A stretch of 64,000 nucleotides of DNA from [Clostridium] fimetarium (lineage in GTDB: Bacteria > Bacillota > Clostridia > Lachnospirales > Lachnospiraceae). Position numbers and translations under genes: made by a program. Numbering within the stretch: position 1 is the first letter of the stretch; the number at the start of each line of letters is the position of its first letter. Shown here in pieces: positions 12,584 to 22,352 of the stretch. The notes beneath the pieces are model-generated. The model did no database searches. It was not told the DNA's origin and worked only from the letters and a program-made list of their open reading frames with translations. The DNA lies in assembly GCF_900111235.1 (NCBI RefSeq), contig NZ_FOJI01000003.1, forward strand, positions 248,001 to 312,000. The letters run 5' to 3'.

Positions 12584-13198
12584 CTATTTTAAATTAAGAT
12601 GATATGGCTCGAAAACTATTTGCAATACTTTTGCATGTATATATGCAATAAGGCCTACACCTATTAACAACAATGGTGCCGCTACAAATATTCCCATTGC
12701 AAGCATGCATGCTGAGCATACTATCATAAATAGTGTCCATTTGAAGTTTTTTAAAGACATAACAAAAGCCATTTTTATAAGCTGTTTAACAGTAACTTCA
12801 CACCTTGCAAGCAAAGGAAATATATAGATTAAAACTATAATATACAATCCTGCAACGATTAATAATACTGGTAATGCAACTGCACTCAGTGAATTATTGA
12901 TTTTGTAATACCACCATGCGCTACCTATTAATGTTAAGCCAAATGCTAACATAATCATCCAAATTCCCGTTGCCTGTTTAAAATTACTTCGAAATGCCTT
13001 GAAAAAATCCTTAAATATGTAGCCTTCTATATCTGATGCCATCTTCATTGTCACATAATATAATGCAGTTGTTGCCGCGCCAATTGTAAATATTGGCAAA
13101 CAACAAATTGCCCATATAACTGTAAGAAGAACCATATCAAACAATTTATTCATAAACCGCAATATTGGACTGTCTATATCAAAAAGCTTTTGTGCCAT
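12584..13198 (-). CDS. YesL family (DUF624) membrane protein
   Basis: A 204-residue membrane protein with about five hydrophobic segments (near residues 20-45, 75-100, 105-130, 140-165 and 168-195). The N-terminal half has the DUF624 signature LPIFTIGAATTALYYV. YesL genes are regularly found beside rhamnogalacturonan and other plant-glycan ABC transporters in Firmicutes, but their function is not established; a role in transporter assembly or regulation is a guess. GGAG precedes ATG 13198. It follows the permease genes and precedes the DUF2264 gene. A second copy is at 46789. Confidence 0.85.
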   Translation of the reverse strand: MAQKLFDIDSPILRFMNKLFDMVLLTVIWAICCLPIFTIGAATTALYYVTMKMASDIEGYIFKDFFKAFRSNFKQATGIWMIMLAFGLTLIGSAWWYYKINNSLSAVALPVLLIVAGLYIIVLIYIFPLLARCEVTVKQLIKMAFVMSLKNFKWTLFMIVCSACMLAMGIFVAAPLLLIGVGLIAYIHAKVLQIVFEPYHLNLK

Positions 13199-13251
13199 CT
13201 TTATCTCCATTTCTGTGCCTTACCCATGTAAGACACAATCTAAAGTTTGGG

Positions 13252-14085
13252 TTATCCCTTAATACCAGTTGCTGCAACACCTTCTACAAAATTCTTCTGA
13301 AGAAGAAGGAATACTACAACTACAGGAATAAGTGTAATTACTGAACCTGCCATTATCAAGCCATATTCTGCTGAAAACTGTCCAATAAACATCTTAAGCC
13401 CTAACTGAACCGTTTTCTTTGATTCACTTTTTAAATAAATCAATGGTCCAAGATAATCATTCCAGGTATTAACAAAAGTGAAAATTGTCAATGTTGAAAG
13501 TGCTGGTTTTGATAATGGAAGCATAATCTTCCACCATATTCTATATTCACTCATACCATCAATTCTTGCTGCCTCACACAAATCATTTGGAATACCAGTG
13601 TAAAACTGCTTCATCATAAATACACCAAAAGCTGAAAACGCCTGTAAGCATATGATAGCTGTTAATTTATTATTCAATCCCATTGCCCTCATCATAATAA
13701 ACTGAGGTACCATATATACCTGCCATGGCATTGCAATCGTTGCTATATACATTAGGAACAATTTATTTCTATACTTGAAATCAAGTTTAGCAAATGCATA
13801 GGCAGCAAAGCTACTTGTAAGCAATTGAAGAATTGTGACTACAATTGTAAGAAATGTTGTGTTTCCTATAAATGTTAATAATGGTATCTCCGTCCATATT
13901 TCTTTAAAATTAATCCATCTTGGAGTGGTCGGAATTAAGCGAAAAGGAACTGAAAAAACTTCTTGGGTCGCCTTAATTGAGGCTGATAGCATCCATATAA
14001 ATGGTATAAGCATTATAAATGATGCAAGAGCTAAAAATACATATACAATAATCTTCCTAGTCTTACTATTTTTTAATGACTTCAT
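13252..14085 (-). CDS. Carbohydrate ABC transporter permease, MalG type
   Basis: A 277-residue inner-membrane permease of the CUT1 sugar ABC importers. Six membrane segments are evident, starting with VFLALASFIMLIPFIWML. The EAA loop EAARIDGMSEYRIWWKIMLP, which docks to the ATPase, lies around residues 188-207. The C-terminus ends FVEGVAATGIKG, as in most MalG-type subunits. A GGAGG site precedes ATG 14085, and it starts 18 bases after the MalF-type gene. It pairs with that permease and the upstream lipoprotein to import an oligosaccharide. No ATPase gene is in the operon. Confidence 0.92.
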   Translation of the reverse strand: MKSLKNSKTRKIIVYVFLALASFIMLIPFIWMLSASIKATQEVFSVPFRLIPTTPRWINFKEIWTEIPLLTFIGNTTFLTIVVTILQLLTSSFAAYAFAKLDFKYRNKLFLMYIATIAMPWQVYMVPQFIMMRAMGLNNKLTAIICLQAFSAFGVFMMKQFYTGIPNDLCEAARIDGMSEYRIWWKIMLPLSKPALSTLTIFTFVNTWNDYLGPLIYLKSESKKTVQLGLKMFIGQFSAEYGLIMAGSVITLIPVVVVFLLLQKNFVEGVAATGIKG

Positions 14086-14103
14086 AATCTTCGTTCCTCC
14101 TTC

Positions 14104-15036
14104 CTATTCTTTTTCTTTTTTCTTCTGACCTTTAAACTGCACTAACGTAATTGTGAGTACTAATGCAAATAATACCATAGCGATTGCACTTGAATATCCG
14201 AGATCCCATTCCTGGAATGCTTTCTGATATATATAGTACACAAGAACTGTTGAAGAAGTGCCTAGTCGTCCATCACTACCACCTGCAAGCATAATGGCTA
14301 CATCATATACTTTAAAGCTACTTATCGTAAGCATTACCGTAACGAAAAAGGTTGTAGCACTAAGCTGTGGCCATGTGATATAACGGAACTGGTTCCATTT
14401 TCCGGCACCATCAAGTTTTGCTGCCTCATACAATTCACCTGAAATTCCTTGAAGTCCTGCAAGATATATAATCATATAGTATCCCATAAATCTCCATACA
14501 CTGAACAAAACAAGCGTAAACATTATCAAATCTTTTCCATACCAGTTTGGTAGATTCTGTACATTAAACACATAATGTAATAATGCATTAACAGGACCTT
14601 TGCTTGGATGAAAAATCATGCTCCAAACTGCTGTAACAGCTACAAGTGATGCTACATATGGGAAAAATGCAATTGTACGAAATAGTCCTCTTCCTTTGAT
14701 CTTTTTATTTAGTAGCATAGCCAATCCTAATGCTGCCATCAAAGTAAGCGGAACGGTTCCTATACAATACATTAATGTATTCACAAATGATGCTTTAAAA
14801 AAAGTATCACCAAACATTTTTGTAAAGTTATCTAATCCTATAAACTTTGGTGTTCCATTACCATTCCATTTAAAAAATCCCAAAGCAAATGAAAAGATAA
14901 TTGGTATTAATGTAAATATCGCAAATCCAATAAAGTTTGGAGCAATAAAAGAATATGCCACAAGATTTCTTTTTGTATTACGACTCAAACCTCTCTTCGC
15001 CTGCGTTTTCACGCCTGCAGTATCTTTATCACCCAT
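14104..15036 (-). CDS. Carbohydrate ABC transporter permease, MalF/UgpA type
   Basis: A 310-residue permease with six membrane segments and the EAA loop LYEAAKLDGAGKWNQFRYITWP near residues 200-221. It is the partner of the MalG-type permease just downstream. GGAGG followed by five bases precedes ATG 15036; longer in-frame starts would run into the hairpin upstream. The gap to the binding-protein gene holds a terminator-like hairpin, so permease expression is probably lower than that of the binding protein. Confidence 0.92.
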   Translation of the reverse strand: MGDKDTAGVKTQAKRGLSRNTKRNLVAYSFIAPNFIGFAIFTLIPIIFSFALGFFKWNGNGTPKFIGLDNFTKMFGDTFFKASFVNTLMYCIGTVPLTLMAALGLAMLLNKKIKGRGLFRTIAFFPYVASLVAVTAVWSMIFHPSKGPVNALLHYVFNVQNLPNWYGKDLIMFTLVLFSVWRFMGYYMIIYLAGLQGISGELYEAAKLDGAGKWNQFRYITWPQLSATTFFVTVMLTISSFKVYDVAIMLAGGSDGRLGTSSTVLVYYIYQKAFQEWDLGYSSAIAMVLFALVLTITLVQFKGQKKKEKE

Positions 15037-15055
15037 AATAGCCTCCATTCTGTTT

Positions 15056-15091
15056 AAAAATGCCGGCAAGTCTTTTCGTAGACCTGCCGGC
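15056..15091 (-). terminator. Attenuating hairpin between binding-protein and permease genes
   Basis: On the minus strand GCCGGCAGGTC (15091-15081) pairs with GACTTGCCGGC (15072-15062), with one G-T wobble and an eight-base loop, and is followed by ATTTTTAAA. It has the form of a short-tract intrinsic terminator or 3'-protecting hairpin, and would leave binding-protein mRNA in excess over permease mRNA. Confidence 0.7.
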
Positions 15092-15118
15092 TATATAACA
15101 TGTTATTTATCAATCTTG

Positions 15119-16432
15119 TTATTTGCCTAACACTGCACTAACTTCTTTATTCATTTTCAAGATACCTGCATCTACTGAAATATCGCCATTCATAATATCT
15201 TTGTGATACGTATCAAGAATTGTATTAATTTGAGCAATATTCTTATCATATGGAGCTTCAAGATAAACCTTAGTTGTCAAAAGAGCTTTTTTACTTGCAT
15301 CATCAGTAGGGAAACCTGGTATTGAAGCAATTTGACTAGCAGTATTATCATTCATGATAGCTGGGAAGTTACCAGATTTAGCAACTACATCAGCACCTTC
15401 TTCTCCACTTACAAACTTCACGAAATCCCAAGCTGCATCTTTATTCTTAGATGATGTAGGAATTGCAAGTGATGTAACTTGACCTAGTGTCGTTCCTGCT
15501 GCTACTCCTGCAGGATGAGGATATTTTACAACGCCCCAGTTACCGCATAAAGCTTTGTCATATTTACCATTTGCAACATTTGCAATCAATGTGCCAATAA
15601 ACCATGTACCCATATTCATTGTTGCAGTATTGCCTTCTGAGAAAGCGCCTGAATAATGAAGATTTGATGCTGTAACATCTACATAAGTTCTGCAGATACT
15701 ATCTTTTTGCTCATTGAGTACCATTTCATAATATGGTTTTGTCCAATCATAATTTCCTTCAAGTATCGAATGCTTACCATCAAGAACACCAAAAAGTTGT
15801 ACTGCACTTCTCCATGAGTGGTAATGTGAACCATAAATTTTGTCGTTACCAAATCCTGTCTTTGCAACTTTTCTTGCGAGCGCATCATACTGCTCTAAAG
15901 TCATATCGTTTGTAGGATAAGCTACCTTTGCTTTATCAAAGATATCTTTATTATAATATAGTAACCAGAAATCACTTCTGAATGGAAGTTCATAAAGTTT
16001 ACCATCTGCTTTTAACTGATCTGTTGATCCATTATATTTTGAAAGATCAATATTTGCAGTCTTAATACGATCATCTAATGATTCCAAAACACCTTTTGCC
16101 ATCAATGTTGCATATCCCGGAACATCTTTGATTGTTACAACATCGAATTCTGAACCATTACCAGAAAGCTCTGTTGAAAGTACTGTTGAATAATCTGCTG
16201 AACCAAGGTCTGTTAGCTCAACTTTAACATTAGGATTTTTCGCCATATATGCATCTGCAAGTTGACCCCAGTAAGGTGTTGTTTTTTCATCCCAAATCGA
16301 CCATTTTATTGTAGTACTTCCAGTACTATTTCCTGAACTATTATTATTACTTGCACCGCAACCTACCATCAAACCTGCTGTAAGTGCTACTGTAAGAAGT
16401 AGACTTGCTACTCTTGTTACTCTTTTCCTCAT
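15119..16432 (-). CDS. Sugar ABC transporter substrate-binding lipoprotein
   Basis: A 437-residue exported lipoprotein of the extracellular solute-binding family 1. The N-terminus has two or three positive residues, a hydrophobic core and the lipobox GLMVGC with Cys25 as the lipidated residue, followed by a Ser/Asn-rich linker. The mature part begins IKWSIWDEKTTPYW and has the usual ABC sugar-binding layout. It would capture an oligosaccharide at the cell surface for the two permeases downstream. It is the first gene of the operon and faces the divergent YesM/YesN pair, which is the usual arrangement when that two-component system controls the transporter. The ligand cannot be read from sequence. 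Confidence 0.92.
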   Translation of the reverse strand: MRKRVTRVASLLLTVALTAGLMVGCGASNNNSSGNSTGSTTIKWSIWDEKTTPYWGQLADAYMAKNPNVKVELTDLGSADYSTVLSTELSGNGSEFDVVTIKDVPGYATLMAKGVLESLDDRIKTANIDLSKYNGSTDQLKADGKLYELPFRSDFWLLYYNKDIFDKAKVAYPTNDMTLEQYDALARKVAKTGFGNDKIYGSHYHSWRSAVQLFGVLDGKHSILEGNYDWTKPYYEMVLNEQKDSICRTYVDVTASNLHYSGAFSEGNTATMNMGTWFIGTLIANVANGKYDKALCGNWGVVKYPHPAGVAAGTTLGQVTSLAIPTSSKNKDAAWDFVKFVSGEEGADVVAKSGNFPAIMNDNTASQIASIPGFPTDDASKKALLTTKVYLEAPYDKNIAQINTILDTYHKDIMNGDISVDAGILKMNKEVSAVLGK

Positions 16433-16740
16433 ACGATTTCTCCTCCATAATTTGAAATGCGATTATATTTTTTATTTCTTGAAGCACTTCTTTAATATAA
16501 GTTAATTATAGTCTAGATTAAAAATAACTCCATGTCATTATCCTATAATTTCATATACTAATCACACTATTTTTCACAGTTTTAACACACATTATTCGCA
16601 TAATTCGTTTTTTCATATACTTTTTCTCGAAAACAATGTACTTTTTCTCTATCTTTTTGTATCTTTAAAATTGTGGACTTATAATTTTAGTGTTTTATGT
16701 TATAATAACTTCATAAATTAATGTTTCGGAGGGTTTACAT
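16433..16740. promoter_or_regulatory. Divergent control region between the transporter operon and yesMN
   Basis: No gene lies in these 308 bases. For the plus-strand kinase an extended -10 TGT-TATAAT is at 16698-16706, with GGAGGG at about 16728-16733 before ATG 16741. For the minus-strand operon a TATAAT lies at 16510-16505 without a good -35 at 17 bases, which suggests activation, presumably by the YesN-type regulator. GGAGGAG precedes ATG 16432. Confidence 0.5.
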
Positions 16741-18561
16741 ATGAGCCACAAATACCGCCACACGATTAAAAGTCGTTTCATTATAATGATTCTTGCTCTT
16801 ATATTATTTTTGGGAATTGGCATTTCAACTTTATTTTATTATTTATATATGTATAGTTTAAATAAAACCATGTTGCAAAACACTGAGACTAATATTCATT
16901 TTATGGCAGATAATATTAATTACAATATAGATAACATCATAAAATATTCACAGTGGTGCCGAAGTAATACGGATATTAACAATTTCCTTATAACGCCTCG
17001 TTCCAATGATAACTACGGACAAATCACGTCAAAAGCAACAAATGTATTTAATGCCGATTTTTTAAAAAACTCATCAAGGAATTATATACAGCGTATTGTC
17101 ATAGGATCACTTGATAAGGACGATTATTTACAGATCGTGCCAAATTCATACTCAAAAGACTGCAATATGCCTGCTTTAATTAAAGCGCTCCCTTATTTTA
17201 ATAATTATATTAATTATAATCCTATATCCAAATATAATTTCATTCTTGAGAATTCTTCATTTCCATGTGCAAACCAACAAATGGTTCCATTAATACAAAC
17301 AGTTGAATCTACATTCGGAATTGATAATATAGGTTTTATTTATACAGAAATTTCTATTCAGTTATTTAAAGATGCCATAAAAGCCTATTCTCAGGAAGAG
17401 CTTTCAAATGTATATATTACAATTGGAAGCAATACGTATCAATTGTCAAATTCAACAACATTGAAACAGATTACTAACTTTTCAGATTACCATGATATCT
17501 CTTCAGATGATCTTCTGTACTCTAATACCAAATACCGTTCAGTATATAATGGGAAAGAGAATATACAACTCGTATCGCTGCAATTATCCATGTCTGGATG
17601 CTATATAACGGAAGAATTATCTCCGGCAGTATTCAAACAATGGCATAATCAATATATTATTATTATCATTATGCTCGTTATTATCATACTGATTGTTGGT
17701 GCACTGCTTCTTTTCTCATTTGCTAGATTTTTCAACAAACCCGTCAGAAAAATACATCATCAAATCAACGAAATCTCCAATGGCAATTTTGAACCCGACC
17801 ACTCCATTGAATGGAATAATGAACTCGGTGATATAGGTCACTATATCAATAAGCTTGGAATCGATATCAATGATTTAATGTTGAAGCGAATTGAAAATGA
17901 ATGTGAAAAGAAAGATTATGAATATAAGATGTTACAAAGCCAGATCAATCCTCATTTTTTATATAACACTCTGAATTCTATAAAATGGATGGCGACAATA
18001 CAAAAATCTGATGGAATCGCAGAAATGACTACCTCGCTTTCAAGATTACTAAAAAATATTTCAAAGGGAAAAAGTGGAATTGTATCGATTGATTATGAAT
18101 TAGCTTTGCTAAGTGATTATTTGACGATTCAAAAATATCGATATGGTGGAGCGCTCAATGTTGAATATATCATAGATGATGAAATGCTTCGCAATAACCA
18201 GATACTGCGATTTACTTTACAGCCTGTTATAGAAAATGCCATATTTCATGGCATTGAACCGAAAGGAAATACAGGCCATATAACCGTTCACATTTATGAT
18301 ACGGATGATAAAAGCACTAAAATATCAATCACCGATGATGGAATTGGAATGACTCCGGAATTAATTGAAAATGTTCTGAATGATGATTCCGCAAATGATT
18401 CTTCATTTTTCAAAAACATGGGAATTAGTAGTGTTAATAAAATGATCAAATATACATTTGGAGATAACTATGGAATGAGTATAGAAAGCGAACTTGGCCT
18501 ATATACTACTGTGCATATATTATTACCTAAAAAACAATATGAAGGTGGTGGAATTACTTGA
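16741..18561 (+). CDS. Sensor histidine kinase, YesM type
   Basis: A 606-residue membrane sensor kinase. A first membrane segment (about 15-38) and a second (about 302-328) flank an extracellular sensor domain of some 265 residues. A HAMP linker follows (about 329-385), then the His_kinase domain with phospho-acceptor H405 in QINPHFLYNTLNSIKW and the ATP-binding domain with LQPVIENAIFHGIEP and DDGIGM. This is the YesM/LytS class. Such kinases sense extracellular oligosaccharides or the loaded binding protein. Its stop overlaps the start of the response regulator by four bases, so they are translationally coupled. It is divergent from the CUT1 transporter operon, its likely target. Confidence 0.92.
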   Translation: MSHKYRHTIKSRFIIMILALILFLGIGISTLFYYLYMYSLNKTMLQNTETNIHFMADNINYNIDNIIKYSQWCRSNTDINNFLITPRSNDNYGQITSKATNVFNADFLKNSSRNYIQRIVIGSLDKDDYLQIVPNSYSKDCNMPALIKALPYFNNYINYNPISKYNFILENSSFPCANQQMVPLIQTVESTFGIDNIGFIYTEISIQLFKDAIKAYSQEELSNVYITIGSNTYQLSNSTTLKQITNFSDYHDISSDDLLYSNTKYRSVYNGKENIQLVSLQLSMSGCYITEELSPAVFKQWHNQYIIIIIMLVIIILIVGALLLFSFARFFNKPVRKIHHQINEISNGNFEPDHSIEWNNELGDIGHYINKLGIDINDLMLKRIENECEKKDYEYKMLQSQINPHFLYNTLNSIKWMATIQKSDGIAEMTTSLSRLLKNISKGKSGIVSIDYELALLSDYLTIQKYRYGGALNVEYIIDDEMLRNNQILRFTLQPVIENAIFHGIEPKGNTGHITVHIYDTDDKSTKISITDDGIGMTPELIENVLNDDSANDSSFFKNMGISSVNKMIKYTFGDNYGMSIESELGLYTTVHILLPKKQYEGGGIT

Positions 18562-20165
18562 AACTAATTATAGCTGATGATGAGCCTCTTGTTCAGGTTG
18601 GTATAAATTCCATGCTTGATTGGAATAGTCTTGATATTGAAGTTTGTGGTATTGCCAAAAATGGAAACGAAGCATATGAATTAATCCAAAAATTTCACCC
18701 TGACATTATCATATCTGATATTAAAATGCCTTCTATGTCAGGTTTAGAATTACTCCAAAAGTGCCATGAAGAATTCAAAGGTCTTCCTGTATTTATAATG
18801 CTTACAAGTTATGAAGATTTTCAGTACGCACGCACAGCTTTAAAATATCAAGCCTCAGACTATCTTATTAAACTTGAGCTCAATACAAATGATTTAAAAA
18901 ATGCAATTATCAAAGCTAAAAATCGTGTAAATGAGCTTCGTAGCTATGAAGTTGAAAATACAAATCAAAACTCCCAGCTTAGTGTTTTTCAAAATCGTTT
19001 TTATCTTCGCTTGATCAATAATCTGTTTGAAAGTGAAGAAATTTTCCACCAACAGCAAGAAGATTTTAAGATAGATTTTAATGCTACATCTTATATTGTT
19101 GCTTCCATAAAAATTGCAGCGCAACTATCGACTCACAATCTCAGTGATAATGCGTTTACTCTTTATAGCAGTACCGTTCAGATGTTTGAGCAATTAATAC
19201 AAAAATATAGTTCTTGTTTTGTTCTTTCACTTGATTTAACATGCTTTGTTGCTATTTTTCATTTGGATGAATTGCATGCAACTGATATTGAATATATTAA
19301 GAATGCCCTTAAACAAACAGCCTCACTTCTTCACGATTACTACAATGTAACCCTTTATACAAGCCTAGGTCATTTTGTAACCAATCCTAATCAGATTTCA
19401 GAATCATATAATGATGCAAAACAAATTTCAATATACACAACCAAAGAACAGCCTATCTTATATATTAATGATATAGGCGACAATAAATGTAACGCGAAAA
19501 ATATATTTAATCTAGCAATTTTTAAATATGATATCGTTAAAACATTTGAAAACTATGATATACAATCTCTGAATAAAATAAACGATGCTATTTTTATCTT
19601 ATTTGAATCAGACACACTCCATTATGCACAGGCAGTTGATATTGTGAGCAGTATGCTTCATTTTGCAATAACGCTTCTACCAAATGGAACAGACGTTGTA
19701 GAAAGTATATTCAAAGATGAATCTGATAATTATCTTAGTTTATACAAATTCAAATCCGTACAACAGGTTCTTACTTATTTGAGTAAATTGACCGAAGGGT
19801 TGCATTCATTCTTTGAAGAAAAACAGGCCAATCTAAAAAATCAGCTCATGATTCAGGTGAAGCAATATATAAAAGAACACATTTGTGAAAAGTTATCTCT
19901 TCAGGGGATTGCCGATACATTTAATATCAGTCAAAACTATTTAAGCCAGCTGTTCAAACAATATTATAAAATTGGTTTCAATGAATACATTACAAAAGAA
20001 AAAGTAGAATACGCCAAACATCTGTTATCCAACAACAAAATCAAAATATATGAGGTTGCTGAACAACTTGGTTTTGAAAATGCCTTCTATTTTAGTAAAG
20101 TATTCAAAAAAGTAGTGGGACTTTCTCCAAAGGAATATCTGACAAATCTTACCGATCATGATTAA
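18558..20165 (+). CDS. Response regulator with AraC-type DNA-binding domain, YesN type
   Basis: A 535-residue regulator. The receiver domain (1-120) has the acidic pair D7/D8 and phospho-acceptor D54 in IISDIKMPSMSG. A middle region of about 270 residues without a recognised motif is followed by the AraC HTH domain (about 430-530; GIADTFNISQNYLSQLF and EVAEQLGFENAFYFSKVFK). The start is TTG at 18558, overlapping the kinase stop; GGTGGTGG lies just upstream. Phosphorylated by the YesM partner, it would activate the divergent transporter operon. A strong terminator follows 75 bases after its stop. Confidence 0.9.
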   Translation: MKLIIADDEPLVQVGINSMLDWNSLDIEVCGIAKNGNEAYELIQKFHPDIIISDIKMPSMSGLELLQKCHEEFKGLPVFIMLTSYEDFQYARTALKYQASDYLIKLELNTNDLKNAIIKAKNRVNELRSYEVENTNQNSQLSVFQNRFYLRLINNLFESEEIFHQQQEDFKIDFNATSYIVASIKIAAQLSTHNLSDNAFTLYSSTVQMFEQLIQKYSSCFVLSLDLTCFVAIFHLDELHATDIEYIKNALKQTASLLHDYYNVTLYTSLGHFVTNPNQISESYNDAKQISIYTTKEQPILYINDIGDNKCNAKNIFNLAIFKYDIVKTFENYDIQSLNKINDAIFILFESDTLHYAQAVDIVSSMLHFAITLLPNGTDVVESIFKDESDNYLSLYKFKSVQQVLTYLSKLTEGLHSFFEEKQANLKNQLMIQVKQYIKEHICEKLSLQGIADTFNISQNYLSQLFKQYYKIGFNEYITKEKVEYAKHLLSNNKIKIYEVAEQLGFENAFYFSKVFKKVVGLSPKEYLTNLTDHD

Positions 20166-20235
20166 TCTTACGTTATACTATTACAATAAGTTTCAATATT
20201 CATTGTTTAAAAACATTAATTTCTATTCAAACATG

Positions 20236-20266
20236 AAAAACCCCCTCTATGACAGAGGGGGTTTTC
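20236..20266. terminator. Bidirectional terminator between yesN-type gene and fucO
   Basis: CCCCCTCT (20241-20248) and AGAGGGGG (20254-20261) form a perfect stem with a five-base loop. It is flanked by AAAAA on the left and TTTT on the right, so it can end transcripts from both sides of this convergent gene pair. Confidence 0.9.
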
Positions 20267-20315
20267 TGCATCTTTAAAAAAGACACATTATGAAAATTAA
20301 ATATAGAGGGGGGGG

Positions 20316-21464
20316 TTATATTAAAGATTTATATAAATCTATAATAGCTTCTACACTGGTAGCTTTTGGATTACCAGGTCTGCAGGCATCGTCAAATGCT
20401 GACTTTGCAAGGAATGGAATATCTTCTTCCTTCACAATACCTTTCAAATCTGCTGGAATTCCAACATCTATAGAAAGTTTCTGTACAGCACCTACTGCTG
20501 CTTTTCGATATTCTTCCTGTGACATTGCCTCAACACCTATAACACCCATTGCAATTGCGATATCACGGTATCTGGTACCTGTTGCATCAGCATTGTAGGT
20601 CATAACAGTTGGAAGAATAATTGCATTTGCGACACCATGTGGGGTGTCATAAAAAGCGCCTAATGGATGTGCCATTGAATGAACGATTCCAAGTCCTACA
20701 TTGGAGAATCCCATACCAGCAATATACTGTCCGAGAGCCATTTGTTTTCTGCCTTCTGGTTCATTGTTCACTGCACTTCTTAAACTCTTTGAAATAATTT
20801 CAATCGCTTTGATATGAAACATATCAGATAATTCCCACGCGCCACCTGTAATATATCCTTCAATTGCGTGAGTTAGAGCATCCATTCCTGTTGCTGCGGT
20901 AAGTCCTTTGGGCATAGATGACATCATGTCTGGATCCACAAAAGCGACTACTGGAATATCATGTGTATCTACACAAACCATCTTACGATGTTTTACTTCA
21001 TCGGTAATAACATAGTTAATCGTAACTTCAGCTGCTGTACCTGCTGTTGTTGGGACAGCAAAAGTCGTAACTGCTTTGTTCTTTGTAGGTGCAACGCCTT
21101 CTAAGCTGATTACATCTTCAAATTCAGGGTTTGTAATAATAATACCAATTGCTTTGGCCGTATCTATAGAAGATCCTCCGCCTATTGCAATAATATAATC
21201 CGCGCCAGAGTTTTTAAACGCTTCTACGCCGTTCTGAACATTTTCAACAGTGGGATTTGCTTTGATTTTAGAATACATTACATATGAAAGAGCTTTGCCG
21301 TCCAATACGTCTAATACTTTCTTTGTAACCCCAAATTTAATAAGATCGGGATCAGAACATACGAAAGCTTTTTTAAGCCCTCTGCCTTGAGCCTCATCAG
21401 CAATATGCATAATTGCACCAGCTCCATGATATGATGTTTCATTTAAAATAAATCTGTTAGCCAT
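20316..21464 (-). CDS. fucO: Lactaldehyde reductase / iron-dependent alcohol dehydrogenase
   Basis: A 382-residue group III alcohol dehydrogenase. It reduces L-lactaldehyde, the aldolase product of rhamnulose-1-phosphate cleavage, to 1,2-propanediol with NADH. The nucleotide-binding motif GGGSSIDTAKAIG is near residues 96-108. Metal ligands are in MDALTHAIEGYIT and HSMAHPLGAFYDTPHG. Length and sequence match FucO closely (E. coli 382-383 residues). AGGAG precedes ATG 21464. It is the last gene of the rha operon, 50 bases after rhaD. Its product makes the pathway redox-balanced under anaerobic conditions. Confidence 0.93.
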   Translation of the reverse strand: MANRFILNETSYHGAGAIMHIADEAQGRGLKKAFVCSDPDLIKFGVTKKVLDVLDGKALSYVMYSKIKANPTVENVQNGVEAFKNSGADYIIAIGGGSSIDTAKAIGIIITNPEFEDVISLEGVAPTKNKAVTTFAVPTTAGTAAEVTINYVITDEVKHRKMVCVDTHDIPVVAFVDPDMMSSMPKGLTAATGMDALTHAIEGYITGGAWELSDMFHIKAIEIISKSLRSAVNNEPEGRKQMALGQYIAGMGFSNVGLGIVHSMAHPLGAFYDTPHGVANAIILPTVMTYNADATGTRYRDIAIAMGVIGVEAMSQEEYRKAAVGAVQKLSIDVGIPADLKGIVKEEDIPFLAKSAFDDACRPGNPKATSVEAIIDLYKSLI

Positions 21465-21514
21465 TCTTTTTCTCCTATTCTATTTATATTATATTTGTTT
21501 CTATTTGCTTCTAT

Positions 21515-22339
21515 TTATTTTGTGTATAGAAATTTTTCTGGAAGGGTAACATTAAAGTCCCTTGCTAAATCTCTGAAATCATCTGGTGTAATTGTCTGTA
21601 ATTTAGTAGGTTGCATAGAAAGCATTTTAACCAAAATTTCTGCGGATTTTTCAACGGTATGCATAAGTCCAAAGGTCAGATCAAAATCTTCACCTGCCGC
21701 AAACATTCCATGATGTGCCCAAATAGCAACATCATAGGCTTTCATAAGTTTGCTCGTAGCAATTGCTATTTCACATCCTCCTGGAACCATCCAAGGTACC
21801 ATACCAATTCCTGCTGGGAAAACCACTGGGCACTCTGTTGCCATCTCCCAAAGTTCTCTTGTAAATACCTCATCTTTTAAAGGAAGCACAAATGTAAGAG
21901 CAATGACATTGGTTGTATGAGCATGGTAGATTACGCGGTATTTTCCATCTGTGGCTTTCTTTTTCACTTCATGGTTCATTAGGTGAGAAGGAAGTTCTGA
22001 GGTAGGTCTTCCGCCATTAACTAGGCCCCATACAATACGATATTTTTCACCCGTCTGATCTACTTCAAGCATACAGATGGAATCTTCTGGTTTAATAATT
22101 ACATTTCTAAAATATTTTCCACTACCTGTTACCAGAAAAAATTCTCCTGCAAGATCTGGAACTGTAGCACCTATTGCTTGCCATTCTTTTGCTACAAAAT
22201 TTTCTTTCACCAATTCTACTTCTTCTGTTTTAACACGATAAGATAGGTTTCCGCCATTTCTTTCATGCCAACCCTGTTCCCAACCATCATTGGCCATTCT
22301 CATAAAACCTTGTACATATTCTGCGTCTAAAAAATTCAT
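21515..22339 (-). CDS. rhaD: Rhamnulose-1-phosphate aldolase
   Basis: A 274-residue class II aldolase that splits L-rhamnulose 1-phosphate into dihydroxyacetone phosphate and L-lactaldehyde. Typical segments are WHERNGGNLSYR near the N-terminus, and the zinc-binding histidines in HAHTTNVIALT and WAHHGMFAAGEDFD. The start at 22339 is preceded by GGAGG at five bases; a four-residue longer frame would lack a site. It is 13 bases downstream of rhaA. Length equals E. coli RhaD (274). Confidence 0.95.
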   Translation of the reverse strand: MNFLDAEYVQGFMRMANDGWEQGWHERNGGNLSYRVKTEEVELVKENFVAKEWQAIGATVPDLAGEFFLVTGSGKYFRNVIIKPEDSICMLEVDQTGEKYRIVWGLVNGGRPTSELPSHLMNHEVKKKATDGKYRVIYHAHTTNVIALTFVLPLKDEVFTRELWEMATECPVVFPAGIGMVPWMVPGGCEIAIATSKLMKAYDVAIWAHHGMFAAGEDFDLTFGLMHTVEKSAEILVKMLSMQPTKLQTITPDDFRDLARDFNVTLPEKFLYTK

Positions 22340-22352
22340 ATAGTCCTCCAAC

